Shown one piece after another: positions 53,321 through 63,998 of a DNA stretch of 64,000 nt. The DNA comes from Pictodentalium vernedei (Eukaryota; Mollusca; Scaphopoda; Dentaliida; Dentaliidae), in assembly GCA_031216915.1 (NCBI GenBank), contig CM062289.1, forward strand, positions 19,136,520-19,200,519, given 5' to 3'. How positions within the stretch are numbered: position 1 is the first letter of the stretch; every line of letters starts with the position of its first letter. The notes below the pieces were generated by a model that did not search any database, was not told the origin of the DNA, and saw only the letters and a list, made by a program, of their open reading frames with translations. The position numbers were made by a program, and so were the translations under genes.

Positions 53321-53515
53321 GGTTGGATGATCGCCATCTGAAGGCATGGTACTTCCACACACGGGCCAATCAGCCAGTGGCATACTTCGGTATCAATACT
53401 GGCTGAGTATCTTGCTCCATACCAGGTATGTGGGAATACCGGCAACCCGGTGGGTTCACTGCGTAGCAGTAACCCTACCCCTTGTTGGACTCCGTGGTGG
53501 GTGGGAGCCGGAGCA
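53321..53515 (+). mobile_element. 5' UTR of the I/Nimb LINE
   Basis: Leader sequence ending GTGGTGGGTGGGAGCCGGAG next to the ORF1 start, a form common in this LINE group. The left boundary is approximate. Confidence 0.6.
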
Positions 53516-54596
53516 ATGAACAATCAAAACAAAAACATGGACAAAATCCCACAAAAAAAACAAAAACGTGGTAGTGAATCGAAATTAACAATATCGGACT
53601 CTGATTCAGATTGTGAAACTTCGTGTATTGAGAAGAATTGGCCAAAATTTGTGATCATTTATGCAGAAGAAGAAGGAAAAAAAGTTTCAACTGTCAACCC
53701 ATATGCTGTGGAGAAAACTATTAAAGGTATTGCTGGGTCAGTGAAGGAGATTAAAAAATTAAGATCAGGGGGGGTTTTAGTAGAATGTAGGTCGGAATTC
53801 CAGACAAGTAATTTATTAAAATTAGATAAAATTTTAGATATCAAGGTTGCAGCATTTCCGCACAAAACACTAAATACCAGCAAAGGTGTAATGAGAACAA
53901 GAGAGCTGTATGGTATGGATGTTTTGGAAATAAAAGAACTCAAATCACAGAATATTACAGACGTCAAACGAATTGAAATTAAAAAAGATGGTAATATAAT
54001 TAAAACTAATACCTACATTTTAACTTTCGGCACTTCTAGACCACCCAAATCAATTAAAGTGGGTTATTTGAACATCGGAGTGGACTTGTATATCCCAAAT
54101 CCACTTCGGTGCTTCAAGTGCCAGAAATATGGTCATGGCCAGAATAATTGTAGGGGATAGGAGTATTAAATGCGGCAAACAACATCAAGGACCCGGTAAT
54201 AATGAAGTAAAATGCTGCAACTGTCAGAGCAATCATACAGCTTCATCCAAAGATTGCCCTGTTTGGAAACGAGAGAAGGAAATACAAAAAGTAAAATGTG
54301 AGAAGCAAGTTAGTTTTAAGGAGGCCAGGGACAATGTAATGTCAATGCCTGGAACGAAGATAACATCACCCACCTATGCAACATCCTTAAAACTAAAAAT
54401 CCAAACTAAATCAGTTGAATGTCAGACAACATGGACATGGCTTACTAACAGTACAATTCCATCCTTTGTACAAGTTTTTACGATCGAGCAAACCATGCAA
54501 AATGAACCGAAATCTACTCAAATACAGGAAAATACAGTTAAAACGTCAGAGGAAAAAAAAGTCCACATCCCGAGAAAAGATACACCAAAATCATAA
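53516..54596 (+). pseudogene. LINE ORF1 (gag-like, zinc knuckles), frameshifted
   Basis: It starts at the ATG at 53516 (MNNQNKNMDK). The first frame gives 214 residues and ends in a complete CX2CX4HX4C knuckle (C199, C202, H207, C212) followed by a stop at 54158-54160. The rest continues in another frame with CGKQHQ, a CCNCQSNHTASSKDCPVW knuckle and the adjoining EKEIQKVK helix and VSFKEAR motif, up to 54596. This is the nucleic-acid-binding protein of I/Nimb-type LINEs, which packages LINE RNA. The frameshift in the second knuckle disables it. The gap up to ORF2 (54597-54960) holds further lysine-rich coding remnants (FEGLEDMEVGE). Confidence 0.88.
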
Positions 54597-54960
54597 CAGA
54601 AAAATGAACAAAAACCTACAACGGACCGAAAAAACGAACAACCCAAACAAACGCAAGGATCACAACAACAAACTCTGAGTCAGAATCAAAGACGAAAACT
54701 AGAAAAAGAAAAAAAAAAGATTTTAGAAAAAGAAAAATCAAAACATTTATCAGACAGAACTCCCAAAAGTTTACAGGACCCTGTTATGCGTAACAGGTTC
54801 GAGGGTTTGGAAGACATGGAAGTCGGTGAGTGCATAGATGAAACGTTCTGGCACTTGCGCCCGAACTCCACTCAGAATAAGTCCCCGAAGGTAAAATCAC
54901 CTATAAAAGCTACTGGGGCTATTTCGCCCATACGTCCGCCATCTCAATCGCCAAGTAAGT

Positions 54961-57900
54961 ATGGTTAATACAACCACAAATAATATAATACAGTGGGATT
55001 GTCGAGGTTTTAAGGCAAATTTTACTGAACTGGGTCTTTTAAGTCAAAAATATAATCTTGCAGCTTTTTGCCTGCAGGAAACTCTTTTAAAGAAACCCGA
55101 GGCTCAAGATCATTCAGCCTTTAAGCATTATACTTCGTATAATGCCTGGGCAGATGAAACTTATCTTCATATTCGAGGAACGTCCGTCTTAGTTAGAAAC
55201 GACATTATTCACAGTCCTGTATCTTTACAATCAAATTTACAGGCTGTAGCGGTACGTCTAACTTTAGACAAGACAATTACATTATGTTCTATTTACGTTT
55301 CACCAAGTAAAACCCTACAACCGAATGATCTTAAGCTCCTGGTCCAACAGCTCCCAACCCCATACATTTTGTTGGGTGATTTTAACGCTCATAGCACCCT
55401 TTGGGGTAATTCCTGCAGTCAAGAAGATGTAAACGGGAACACTGTGGAAGAGTTCACGACAAAATATGACTTGTGCTTGTTCAATGATGGGTCAGACACT
55501 TATCTGCACCCCGCATCTGGTTCGTACACATCAATTGATCTTTCAATTGCATGCCCTTCTGTCTTCCTTGATTTTTCATGGGAGGTAGAAGGTGACTTAT
55601 GTGGGAGTGACCACTTTCCGGTTGTGTTGGAGAGTGTGGTTCCGGCAGACGATGGGAGGGTGCCCCAGTGGAGCTTTAAAAAGGCTGACTGGGAGACCTT
55701 CATTTTGCTCTGTTCTGAACGCCTCACACTGGAGAAACTTAGTGAAAGTGCTGACCAGATTGGACATTTTACAACAGAGTTATTTGACATTGCAAGCCAA
55801 GTCATTCCTAAAACTTCGACAAATCCTAAACGTTTCAATAAAACATGATTTGATTCTGATTGCAAACAGGCTATAAAAGATCGCAAGAAATTTGAGAGGG
55901 AATTTAATAAGTCACCAACCATACGTAACGTGGACAAACTTCGTATAAATCGGGCAAAAACAAGACGATTTATAAAACAAAAAAGAAAAGTTCTTGGGAA
56001 ACATATGTTTCTAAACTTAATCAAAACACCCCAATCAATAAAATATGGAAAATGATAAGAAAAATTAAAGTACAACATCTGAAAGATAACGGCACACTAA
56101 TCACATCAAAAAAAGAAATTTCAAATAAATTGGCCTCCACATTTTATAAACATTCGTCGTCTGAAAATTGTAATCCTGAATTTCTCAAAATTAAAAAAAC
56201 AACAAGAAAAACAAAAGCTCAAATTTACCTCCAATAATTTAGAGGATTACAATGAACCTTTCTCTGTGGAAGAGTTAAACAACTCTTTACATAGAGCAAA
56301 GGATACCGCAACTGGACCCGATGAAATACATTATCAAATCTTGAAACATCTGCCGCAACCATCTCTTGAGCTTTTACTATCTATTGTTAATGACCTTTGG
56401 GTGACTGGCCAGCTTCCACCGTCTTAGCGCAAGGCAATAGTAATTCCCATTCCTAAGCCTTATAAGGATCACAGCAACCCTAGAAATTATAGGCTTATTG
56501 CCTTAACAAGTTGGCTGTGCAAAACCATAGAGAGGATGATCAATGATCGGCTTGTCTGGTTTCTGGAATCGAACAATCTGCTTGCAGATGTTCAGTGTGG
56601 TTTCAGAGGCCAGGGAAGTACTGTGGATCATTTGGTCAGACTTGAAACGTTTATTAGAAATGCCTTCGCCAGAAAAGAACATGTGGTCGCCATCTTCTTT
56701 GATCTGGAGAGGGCATATGATACAACGTTCATGTATGGGATTTTAAAAGATCTTTTTAATATGGGGTTGAGAGGGCGTATGCCCCTTTTTATTGAAAACT
56801 TTTTAAAGGACCGCCAATTTCGGGTTCGTGTTGGGTCAACGTTATTTGATCCTCACGAGCAGGAATTGGGGGTTCCTCAGGGTAGTATTTTATCTGTTAC
56901 CCTTTTTTCAATTAAGATTAATAGCATCATCGACGCAATTGAGAATATGGTAGATTCTTCATTGTATGTTGATGATTTTTTAATCTGCTATAGCAGCAAA
57001 AAAATGAATGCTATAGAGCGAAAACTTCAACTGTGCTTAAACAGAATTCAAAAATGGGCCACAGAAAACGGTTTTAAATTTTCAAAGATGAAAACAGATT
57101 GTGTTCATGTTTGTAAGCTTCGGAAGCATCACCTCGATCGGGAGTTAAAAATTGATGGGAGTCCTATTAAAGTTGTTGACATAAAACAACTAAAAGTTAA
57201 ATGTAAGAAAGCTCTGAACCCAATGAAGGTCGTTGGTAGCACTGATTGGGGTGCTGACCAAAAAACTTTGCTCCATCTGTATAGATCACTTGTTCGATCA
57301 AAAATAGATTACGGTTCTATAGTTTACGGTTCTGCAATGAAGTCATACCTAAAACCACTTGATGCCATTCACAATAGGGGTATTAGAATTAATCTAGGGG
57401 CTTTTCGAACATCCCCAATAGACTCGATGCTTGTTGAAGCAGAGGAGCCTTCTCTTGAGAAGCGCAGAATTAAATTGTCTCTGCAATATGTGTCTAAACT
57501 TTTGGCCAATCCTTCAAATCCTGCTTTTAATTGTATTTCAGAACCTCAAAATGTTGACTTTTTTAACCGACATCAGAAACATATTCCTCCATTGGGAATT
57601 AGAATTAAACCCCACATGGAGTCTTCAAAAATTGATTCTGAATCTATAAAAGAAAACCGTAAATCACACATTCCTCCTTGGCATCTTAAAAAACCTACTG
57701 TTATTTTGGACCTTGCGTCTACCAAAAAATCTGATACCAATTCAAACAGAAATATGCCGAAATAAAGTCCAAGTATAGTACATATACAAGGATCTATACG
57801 GATGGATCTAAAGATGGTGACAAAGTATCATCAGCTGCTGTTACTGGTGATCATATCACCTCAATCAGAATACCGAATCAGAGTTCTATTTTCACAGCTG

Positions 57901-58520
57901 AAGTTAAAGCTATACAGCTCGCTCTTGAATACATCGAGAATGTACAGGAAAAGAAGTCGATTATTTTTTCCGACTCACTTTCCTCTTTACTTGCTTTACT
58001 CAACCCCAGGTTGAAAAACCCTCTCATTTTGGAACTTCGTAGAAGTTAACAACCCTCGTGTCTGGCCAGTATGATATCGTGTTTTGCTGGTTACCCGGAC
58101 ATGTAGGTATCGCTGGTAACACCAGAGCGGACAGTGCGGCAAAACAGGCTTTAACAAAGCCTCTCACTGATTTATGATCCCTTTCAGTGGATTAAGCCTC
58201 ATATTAGTAGTTACATCAAATCTATGTGGGAGGTGGAATGGGGTGGAGCGACAAATAACAAGCGTCATCGCTTCCGACCAACTATTTCAGATCACTACCC
58301 GTCTAGTAACCTTTGTCGAAAGGATCTTGCAGTTTTGACGCGATGTCATATTGGTCATACACGACTTACACATTCCTTTTTGTTGGAGGGTAATTTGCGA
58401 CCAGAGTGTGTTCCCTGCCAGCAGGTGTTGTCAGTGGGACACATACTTTTGAATTTACTGATTTTAATCATGTTAGAGGACAGTATTTTACAGTCAGATC
58501 TTTGAGAGATTTATTTTATC
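54961..58520 (+). pseudogene. LINE ORF2: endonuclease, reverse transcriptase and RNase H (I/Nimb clade), dead
   Basis: The endonuclease part (54961-55848) shows QWDCRG, where the usual catalytic Asn is Asp13, then E40 (CLQET), D140/N142 (GDFNAH), D193 (SID) and S216-D217-H218. A TGA where W is expected ends it (55846). The linker is frameshifted near 55980. RT begins about 56224, has a TAG for W at 56426, then FFDLERAYD, GVPQGSILSVTLF and YVDD at 56965-56976. A block around 57190, where family members have a KFLG-type segment, is missing (about 20 residues). RNase H (57780-58175) shows YTDGS, FTAEVKAIQLAL, FSDSLSS and, after a frameshift, CWLPGHVGIAGN with RADSAAK. The C-terminal CX2C-like part (TRCHIGHTRLTH, then CVPC) is at 58224-58505. 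Such an ORF2 copies LINE RNA into DNA at the target; this copy cannot. Confidence 0.92.
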
Positions 58521-58826
58521 TTTCGAGCCCTCAAAAAGTCATCTCATTCTTGAAAGTAATCAACCTTTTTAATAAATTTTAAATTGTTTTTACCTTTTTA
58601 AATTCCGTCTATCTTTATTTATTTCACAGGTTGATTTACACAGCATTTTTTTGTACAACTGGTCTCACTTTCTCATTATGTTTCACACTCACTCATCATT
58701 TTTAAACCTCTTATTCCTTTCATTTCATATTTCAATCAATGATCTTTTTGAAATACATACTTTCATCGCCACGATATAGCCTAAGCTGCTGATGTGACGT
58801 AAAGCACCAATAAATAAATAAATAAA
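58521..58826 (+). mobile_element. 3' UTR and AATA tail of the I/Nimb LINE
   Basis: It ends GATGTGACGTAAAGCACC followed by AATAAATAAATAAAT. The SINEs here end TATGTGACCTTAAACACC with the same AATA tail, so the last roughly 25 bp are shared. The tail abuts a subfamily A MITE lacking its first bases. Confidence 0.8.
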
Positions 58827-59075
58827 TTACCCAACGTAACGGCCCAAACCGGCCAGCACTATTCTCAATAATCGCCAATTAATTTTCATTATTTTTTCAT
58901 TTTTTATTTTTTGTCTCAAAAACATAGGTTATGACCCCTCATTGGAACGAGCTCGACGAGCTCGTTCCAATGAGGGGTAATAACCTATGTTTTGAGACAA
59001 AAAACGAAAAAAATTAGTTTTTAAAAAATTTTATTTGCAAATGTCGTCTACTTTTCATGTTAGGTAAAGGGTTAA
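58827..59075. mobile_element. TTAA-type palindromic MITE, subfamily A (left terminus lost)
   Basis: It starts at TTACCCAACGTAACGGCCC, lacking TTAACCCT. It has the full central palindrome (CCTCATTGGAACGAGCTCG) and ends TTAGGTAAAGGGTTAA. The left end was probably removed at the junction with the LINE tail. Confidence 0.88.
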
Positions 59076-59179
59076 TAAATGTTATGTGTGTCTTATATCA
59101 TGTGGATATTCTTTGATCCCGTAGCATTCAATACGACGACTCCCCCCACCCCACCCCCCTGGTCACACATGTATAACTA

Positions 59180-59310
59180 AACAATCTCATTTTTCTGTCT
59201 CGAAACTATAACTCATGGCACCTCATTGATCTTCCAATTAGGGTCATATGCTATGTTTTCATGGCAAAAATTGAATAAAATCAAATTTTTTTTTTTTTAG
59301 TCATTAGTTT
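59180..59310. mobile_element. eroded TTAA-type MITE relative
   Basis: TTTTTCTGTCTCGAAACTAT, GGCACCTCATTGATCTTCC and GGGTCATATGCTATGTTTTC keep the order of subfamily A, much diverged. Confidence 0.4.
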
Positions 59311-59515
59311 AGCTAAAATGTTAAATTACACTTCGTGTGGTGAAAAGAATTTCAAATTCGTTACAATTTGACATAACATTTCTGAACCTACAGTTAAAAC
59401 TAGAACTCCTAGAATAGAAGTGCGCTTATCTAGGCTTAATTGCGCGTAGGAATTGCGCGCAATTGCCATATCGAATGGCATCCAAAGCACGGCAGGTTCT
59501 CCTGGTTACTCATTG

Positions 59516-59592
59516 CAAACACAGGCAATGTTTCTGCCAATGGACCTCCGGGTTACCCGGAGGTCCATTGGCTGAAACATTGCTTGTGCACA
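59516..59592. repeat. palindromic core of the Tc1/mariner-type MITE
   Basis: ACACAGGCAATGTTTCTGCC, CCAATGGACCTCCGGGTT and the mirror ending TGAAACATTGCTTGTGC equal the centre of the elements at 45142 and 51544. The outer arms are absent. Confidence 0.8.
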
Positions 59593-59762
59593 GGCATACG
59601 TACAGAATTTGATAGCCTTACTATGGTCATAACGAGTAGATTAACGCACAGATCGACGTGCTATTTGTGCGCATTTCATGACAGGACTTTTAGTTTTGTT
59701 ATTCTGGACATTATTTTTACAAGATGTAGTGTCGTGTCCTACTTGTATTTGATGACGGATAA
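59593..59762. other. spacer, nothing recognised
   Basis: No supported feature. Confidence 0.3.
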
Positions 59763-59979
59763 TAACCCTTTGAACCCAAGAGGCCGCTTTTCCGACCAGG
59801 GACATGATACGTCATTATTTCATCAAGTAGGATAACTGCTAAGTGAATGTGCGTGTGTGTGTGTGGTGGGGATGGGGGTGGGGGTAGAGCAATTAATATT
59901 TTCAACGTGCAGCCTCCAGATTCTTCCAATTGCTGCCTTTTAACTGTATGGAAGATATCACCATGGTCCTCAGGGTTAA
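59763..59979. mobile_element. TTAA-type MITE, subfamily C (inverted orientation)
   Basis: TAACCCTTTGAACCCAAGAG to GATATCACCATGGTCCTCAG and GGTTAA. It contains TTTTCAACGTGCAGCCTC and a GTGTGTGTGTG run with GGGGGTGGGGG inside. It is the reverse of the copy at 38561-38772. Confidence 0.7.
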
Positions 59980-60466
59980 ATGATGGATAATTTTTTATTC
60001 ATCAAAAGGGGTCGGCTTTATATGATCTGAAAAAAGTTGAGATATTGCCACCCCTCACCGTCCCTCCCCCTTTCCGCCGCCACAGGTTAAGTTGGAGGGC
60101 AGGCGGGCGGGCAGGCTCCGCCTTATACAGAGACGCTGGAAGCACGGGAGCAGAGGGGGTAGTTGCCCTCCCTGCCTTCGAACCGGGGGGGGGGGGGGGG
60201 TGAGGGGCTATAGGGGGTAGATAATACCCTTACCAGGTTCGTCACTCAATTGTTTTTCAAATTTATTCTCGGTGTAAAGCTAAAATACACCCCAAATCCA
60301 TTCTGGAAACTTTCAAAATTCAATGAGGGATAGTGGGAGGTGGTGCCTCCTCTCAAACTCCTCCATGTTTCGGTATGTCATGGCGGGGCAGCAAGTGCGA
60401 GTAAATGCCCTTTTCCAGGGGTCTGACAGCCCCGCCCTGAAATGTTTTTAGCATCCCTGGCCTCAT
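59980..60466. other. intergenic sequence with G-run
   Basis: A run of about 17 G at 60185-60200. No gene or element ends recognised. Confidence 0.35.
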
Positions 60467-60541
60467 ATATCGTCGGGTGAGAACCATAAGGTTTTATCTT
60501 CCACTGGAAGATAGAACCTTATGGTTCTCACGCGACGATAT
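60467..60541. repeat. 75-bp palindrome
   Basis: ATATCGTCGGGTGAGAACCA and the mirrored TGGTTCTCACGCGACGATAT, with AAGGTTTTATCTTCCA against TGGAAGATAGAACCTT. Two mismatches seen. Its ATATCGTC/GACGATAT ends resemble the ends of the family P copy at 24747-24822. Confidence 0.88.
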
Positions 60542-60794
60542 GGTTCATTTTCGCCCATCACAAATTTCTTCAGTCGTCATAATTTAATCTCACAAATCTG
60601 CAAACTTTGGAAAGAGGGCAAATAAACAGTAAACATTGACAAAACTTGTTTACAAAAATTAAACTGCATTTTCTGGAGTTAAATGATTTTTCGCGATAAC
60701 CAGATGGGTAGAAGCGCAGAAATGTGCTATCAATAAAACACAAAGGGTCATCCGACCCACGTAGTCATTATGACGTGTACGAAATGTGTAACGG

Positions 60795-60802
60795 TATATA
60801 AG
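60795..60802 (+). promoter_or_regulatory. TATA box of a probable secreted-protein gene
   Basis: TATATAAG lies 122 bp before the start codon at 60917. A TGACGT half-CRE is at 60771-60776. A transcription start would be expected about 30 bp downstream, near 60825-60832. Confidence 0.6.
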
Positions 60803-60916
60803 TGACTGTGTGTTTTCATAATTAGATATTACAGGTTAGATTTCAGAGACAGAATTCTTGTACCGTGTATTTTGTCGCTGTATTTATAAATAGTTCAGGA
60901 ATTGCAACACAGAACG

Positions 60917-61003
60917 ATGATTGTGAATTCTGTATTCCTTTTTGTTGTGTTTTTCACTCTTGGCCAACATACGGAATGTCTTCGTGTGCCGAAACAGATT
61001 CCA
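60917..61003 (+). CDS. first coding exon of a probable secreted protein (signal peptide)
   Basis: The ATG at 60917 has A at -3 and opens a 29-codon exon: MIVNSVFLFVVFFTLGQHTE then CLRVPKQIP. The hydrophobic core (residues 5-16) and a polar stretch before Cys21 make a classical signal peptide. The exon ends CCA|GTAAGT at 61003/61004, a consensus donor, leaving phase 0. A TATA box and a plausible 5' UTR precede it. Intron 1 carries a recent 5S-SINE at 61063-61445. The next exon is not firmly identified; a candidate acceptor CACATAG at 63557-63563 is discussed among the findings. I do not recognise the mature product. It may be a short secreted peptide or a larger protein continuing beyond the window. 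Confidence 0.6.
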
Positions 61004-61062
61004 GTAAGTTTTAGTGAATATGTAATATTTGAGTAGAGTTACGCATTTTCATGGATGATTTA

Positions 61063-61445
61063 TTTATTTATTTATTTATTTAATGGTGTTTAAGATCACA
61101 TACTTATGCACAATGGCTAATCATGACCGTGATAGTTTTACGGGTGGAGGAAGCGGGAGTACCCGGAGAGAACCACCGGGCAACGACGAGCAGCAGCTGC
61201 CAGCTCCCCAACATCGTAACTCCGCACTGCAGCACATTCAGGGTTAGATTGGTTGAAGACATGCGCACCATCGACGTGCAGTGCGCCTTAGTACACTGTC
61301 ATCGTGCCCCCATGTGGAAAATCGGGGTTAAGTGCCTTGCCCAAGGACACAACGCGGGTGTCCGAATCGATCGCTCAGACGGTCACCCATCCGAGGATCA
61401 ACCGGGCTCGACGTTTCTTAACTTCGGTGATCTGACGAGAACTGG
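61063..61445 (-). mobile_element. 5S rRNA-headed SINE with perfect 15-bp target duplication
   Basis: Tail TTTATTTATTTATTTAATGG, body with TTTTACGGGTGGAGGAAGCG, and a minus-strand head of GTCAGATCACCGAAGTTAAG and GGATGGGTGACCGTCTGAGC. TTCATGGATGATTTA occurs at 61048-61062 and 61446-61460, directly outside both ends. Its position just after the donor site puts it inside intron 1 of the signal-peptide gene. Confidence 0.95.
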
Positions 61446-61589
61446 TTCATGGATGATTTAGAAGTTGGCTGGCTGTCTGCATGGCGGGTGGGATTTCTCG
61501 CTGTATTTGGGCTTCCGCATTAGCCATATGATGCCGAAGCAGGGATTATAGGAAAAATTGTTGCGATATTGGGACGTCTACAGAAGTTC

Positions 61590-62172
61590 GGAAAGGTTCT
61601 CTCAAATTGGCAAAAATTCCAACTGTTACTATTTAATACTACAGTGTACGCAATATCGAGCTTCATAAGTATGCATCATATCAACTGGTACGGGATTTCT
61701 ACAGTATGTTTACTTATCGTAATAAAAAAAATCCTCGAAATGCACTTCAGGAAAATCGCATCAAGTAACGTTGTTATCCTGAGTTTATTCCATCATTCAC
61801 AGTTACAAAATAATGAAACATCGAAAATTGATCATTCCTGTATAAGATCTGATTTAATGTTAGGAGAGTGTGAATTTCTCAAAGTTCTCAGCTGGAGCAT
61901 TTGTTTAGCACATATTAAATTCTCAGAATAATACCAAATAATAATAACCTGATAATTCTATCATAAATGTGTTGGCATTTTAGTCGCTAGAATCAATTTT
62001 AAGTCCCCTTTCATTGCTTCATTTTCAGTTTTTTTCTCGGTAGTGAATTTCCAACTAGGGGGAGGGACCAGGAGGGGGAACCCCCTCCTGGTTCCTCCTC
62101 CTAGTTGGAAATCCACTACCCTACCCCCCCCCCCCCCCCCCCCAATCGGAAACCTCTAGCCACGTCCCCGCT
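61590..62172. mobile_element. hAT-like non-autonomous element, copy 2 (left end unclear)
   Basis: TTCCAACTGTTACTATTTAA, GCTTCATAAGTATGCATC, TCCTCGAAATGCACTTCAGG and ATTTAATGTTAGGAGAGTG match 36360-36660. The right end is GAAACCTCTAGCCACGTCCC. The insertion near 61770 and the palindrome GGAGGGACCAGGAGGGGG/CCCCCTCCTGGTTCCTCC (62055-62100) differ from copy 1. A C-run of about 19 lies at 62125-62143. Confidence 0.7.
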
Positions 62173-62554
62173 TATTGGGCAGCGGTCTCCGAAAGCTTGT
62201 GATGGAAGTTCCGGGAGTGGTTTTCCAGTGTCATTGTTATGCCTTGACAACACGGTCCCACTCCCCCCGGATTTTTGAACTGTATGATCATAATAAACAA
62301 ATATTTAACCCAATACACACGGAAGTCAGAGTATCAATTTTTTTCAATTTTCAACCTACAATTTCCCCCATTATGCAACTAGGCAGTTAAACAATTTAAC
62401 CTTGTTTGACGGAGCTAGATAGGCTCTGTCAAATAAGATTGAATTATTGGAAGTTGCATTGTGGGAATATTTGCTGCTTGAAAATTCGGAATTTTGATAC
62501 CAGTGTGCAGGGGGATTAAGCAATGCACGACCGGGGACCATAATCCCAGACAAC
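62173..62554. other. intergenic sequence with weak inverted repeat
   Basis: TTCCCCCATTATGCAACT (about 62352) and GGAAGTTGCATTGTGGGAAT (about 62449) are partly complementary, with AAATTTTCA-type words beside them. It may be an eroded MITE. Confidence 0.35.
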
Positions 62555-62645
62555 ACAGAACAACAGACTTGCACCATCGACGTGCAGTACGACTTAGTAC
62601 ACAACGCCACCGTGCACCCACGTGGGCATTTGGGATTATTGGGAC
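62555..62645 (-). mobile_element. SINE body fragment
   Basis: GCACCATCGACGTGCAGTAC, TTAGTACACAACGCCACCGT and CCCACGTGGGCATTTGGGAT match the central SINE body. Head and tail are missing. Confidence 0.65.
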
Positions 62646-62814
62646 TGCCTTATATCATGTCAGTTAGAAAATGGTTATTTAGGTCATGTATAGGGTTACT
62701 GTTGAAAAGACTCGAGATTATTTTGTCCGTTAGGAGACTAGTTCGTCTGTTATTTAAAACTCTTTATCTAACCTTAGCAGTAAACCACAGTTGCTCAAAA
62801 AATTCGTAACACTA

Positions 62815-62880
62815 AAAATGTTCATTTTTTGCATCAAAAACATAGCTTTTGAGCCCTCATTGGAACATGATATTGAGTAA
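62815..62880. mobile_element. TTAA MITE subfamily A half fragment
   Basis: TTCATTTTTTGCATCAAAAA, CATAGCTTTTGAGCCCTCAT and TGGAACATG match one arm up to the centre. Confidence 0.5.
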
Positions 62881-63932
62881 TTGTTAAACAAAAACACACC
62901 AATACCAAAGGGTAAGCCGATTGCCGATTAGCCATCTTTGACGTCAATGATATGAAGGTCGGAGGTAGCTTCAGGTAAACGATTCGATCAGACTATCTGT
63001 CAAAACTGTCAAACATGCGATAGAAACAACCAAAATGCTTCGCTTGAAACAACACTTCATTTAATGGACAGGTCAAAATAATATTGATTTTTTAGTGAAA
63101 TGAATACTGCAATGAACCCCTTCCCACAAGCGAAGGTTGACTCGGCATCATGGTTTTGTTGTGTTGACGAGTGACAAAACTGCAGATATATCCCTGAAAT
63201 GACACAAAAATGTCTGCGTGAGTGAAAATGCAAACCCTGGGTATCCAAACAACCAGCCCATACACATATTTGCAAGCATAACGCACAGAATTTCCTGCTG
63301 GAAGAGGTTGGGAGTGGAGAGGGAGGGGGCGTGGTCCATAACGAAGTGAATGAAAATAGTCTGCTAGTAGCAGTGTCGCGTGTCTACTAATAATATTTTG
63401 TCCATATACAGTAGATGTCAAAATGAGTTGAAGAATAACCACTACCTATATAAACTAAAGATGTAATGTTTCCTATACTAATAACACAAGAATCGGACAT
63501 AAAAATATATAAATTCTTCTTTTAACTATTTTCTCCTTCAACTCAAACTTACATGTCACATAGTGGAAGCTGTCTTATTACAAAACACCCACGAACGGGA
63601 AGACCCACGCAGGGCCGCGGAAAGGAAATTCGGCGCCGGGGTTAATTCTGTGACGACAGCCCTTTCAAAAATGTCGGGATATTGCACAGATGCTAAAGGC
63701 ATCTGCAGCAAGTGCCAGAGGCACGATCGAACGCAGAGTGGTTGGAGGGGCGGCGTTTCTCCCCCAACAAAATTTTTAAATCAGTTATTAAATGGAGTTT
63801 TCTGGTGGCTTTTGGGATAAAAAAATCACGTTATTCTTGGCCGTCAAAATGACGTTTTTCAGCAGTATGTTTCAAATTTCCAAGTTGATCAATGAGTATG
63901 CAATGACCTACCGCCCATTGCTATATTGACTG
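62881..63932. other. about 1 kb with no firm gene
   Basis: Overlapping frames on the minus strand near 63050-63440 match no family. A plus-strand open stretch at 63563-63820 follows a pyrimidine-rich tract and an AG (63562-63563) and may include an exon, but the evidence is weak. Confidence 0.35.
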
Positions 63933-63998
63933 CACAATTCTTGAAGTGATAACTTGGTAACATCAAGTTGAGTTAATAAAGTTATTACTTCAAGAATC
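63933..63998. repeat. 66-bp inverted repeat at the window end
   Basis: ATTCTTGAAGTGATAAC and GTTATTACTTCAAGAAT face each other around a spacer containing GGTAACATCAAGTTGAG. Its GTTATTACTT end recalls the MITE at 8437-8566. Confidence 0.65.

Noticed and set aside
55500-56078. 192-codon minus-strand frame opposite the LINE endonuclease
   Set aside because: Antisense to conserved endonuclease motifs; no family of its own.
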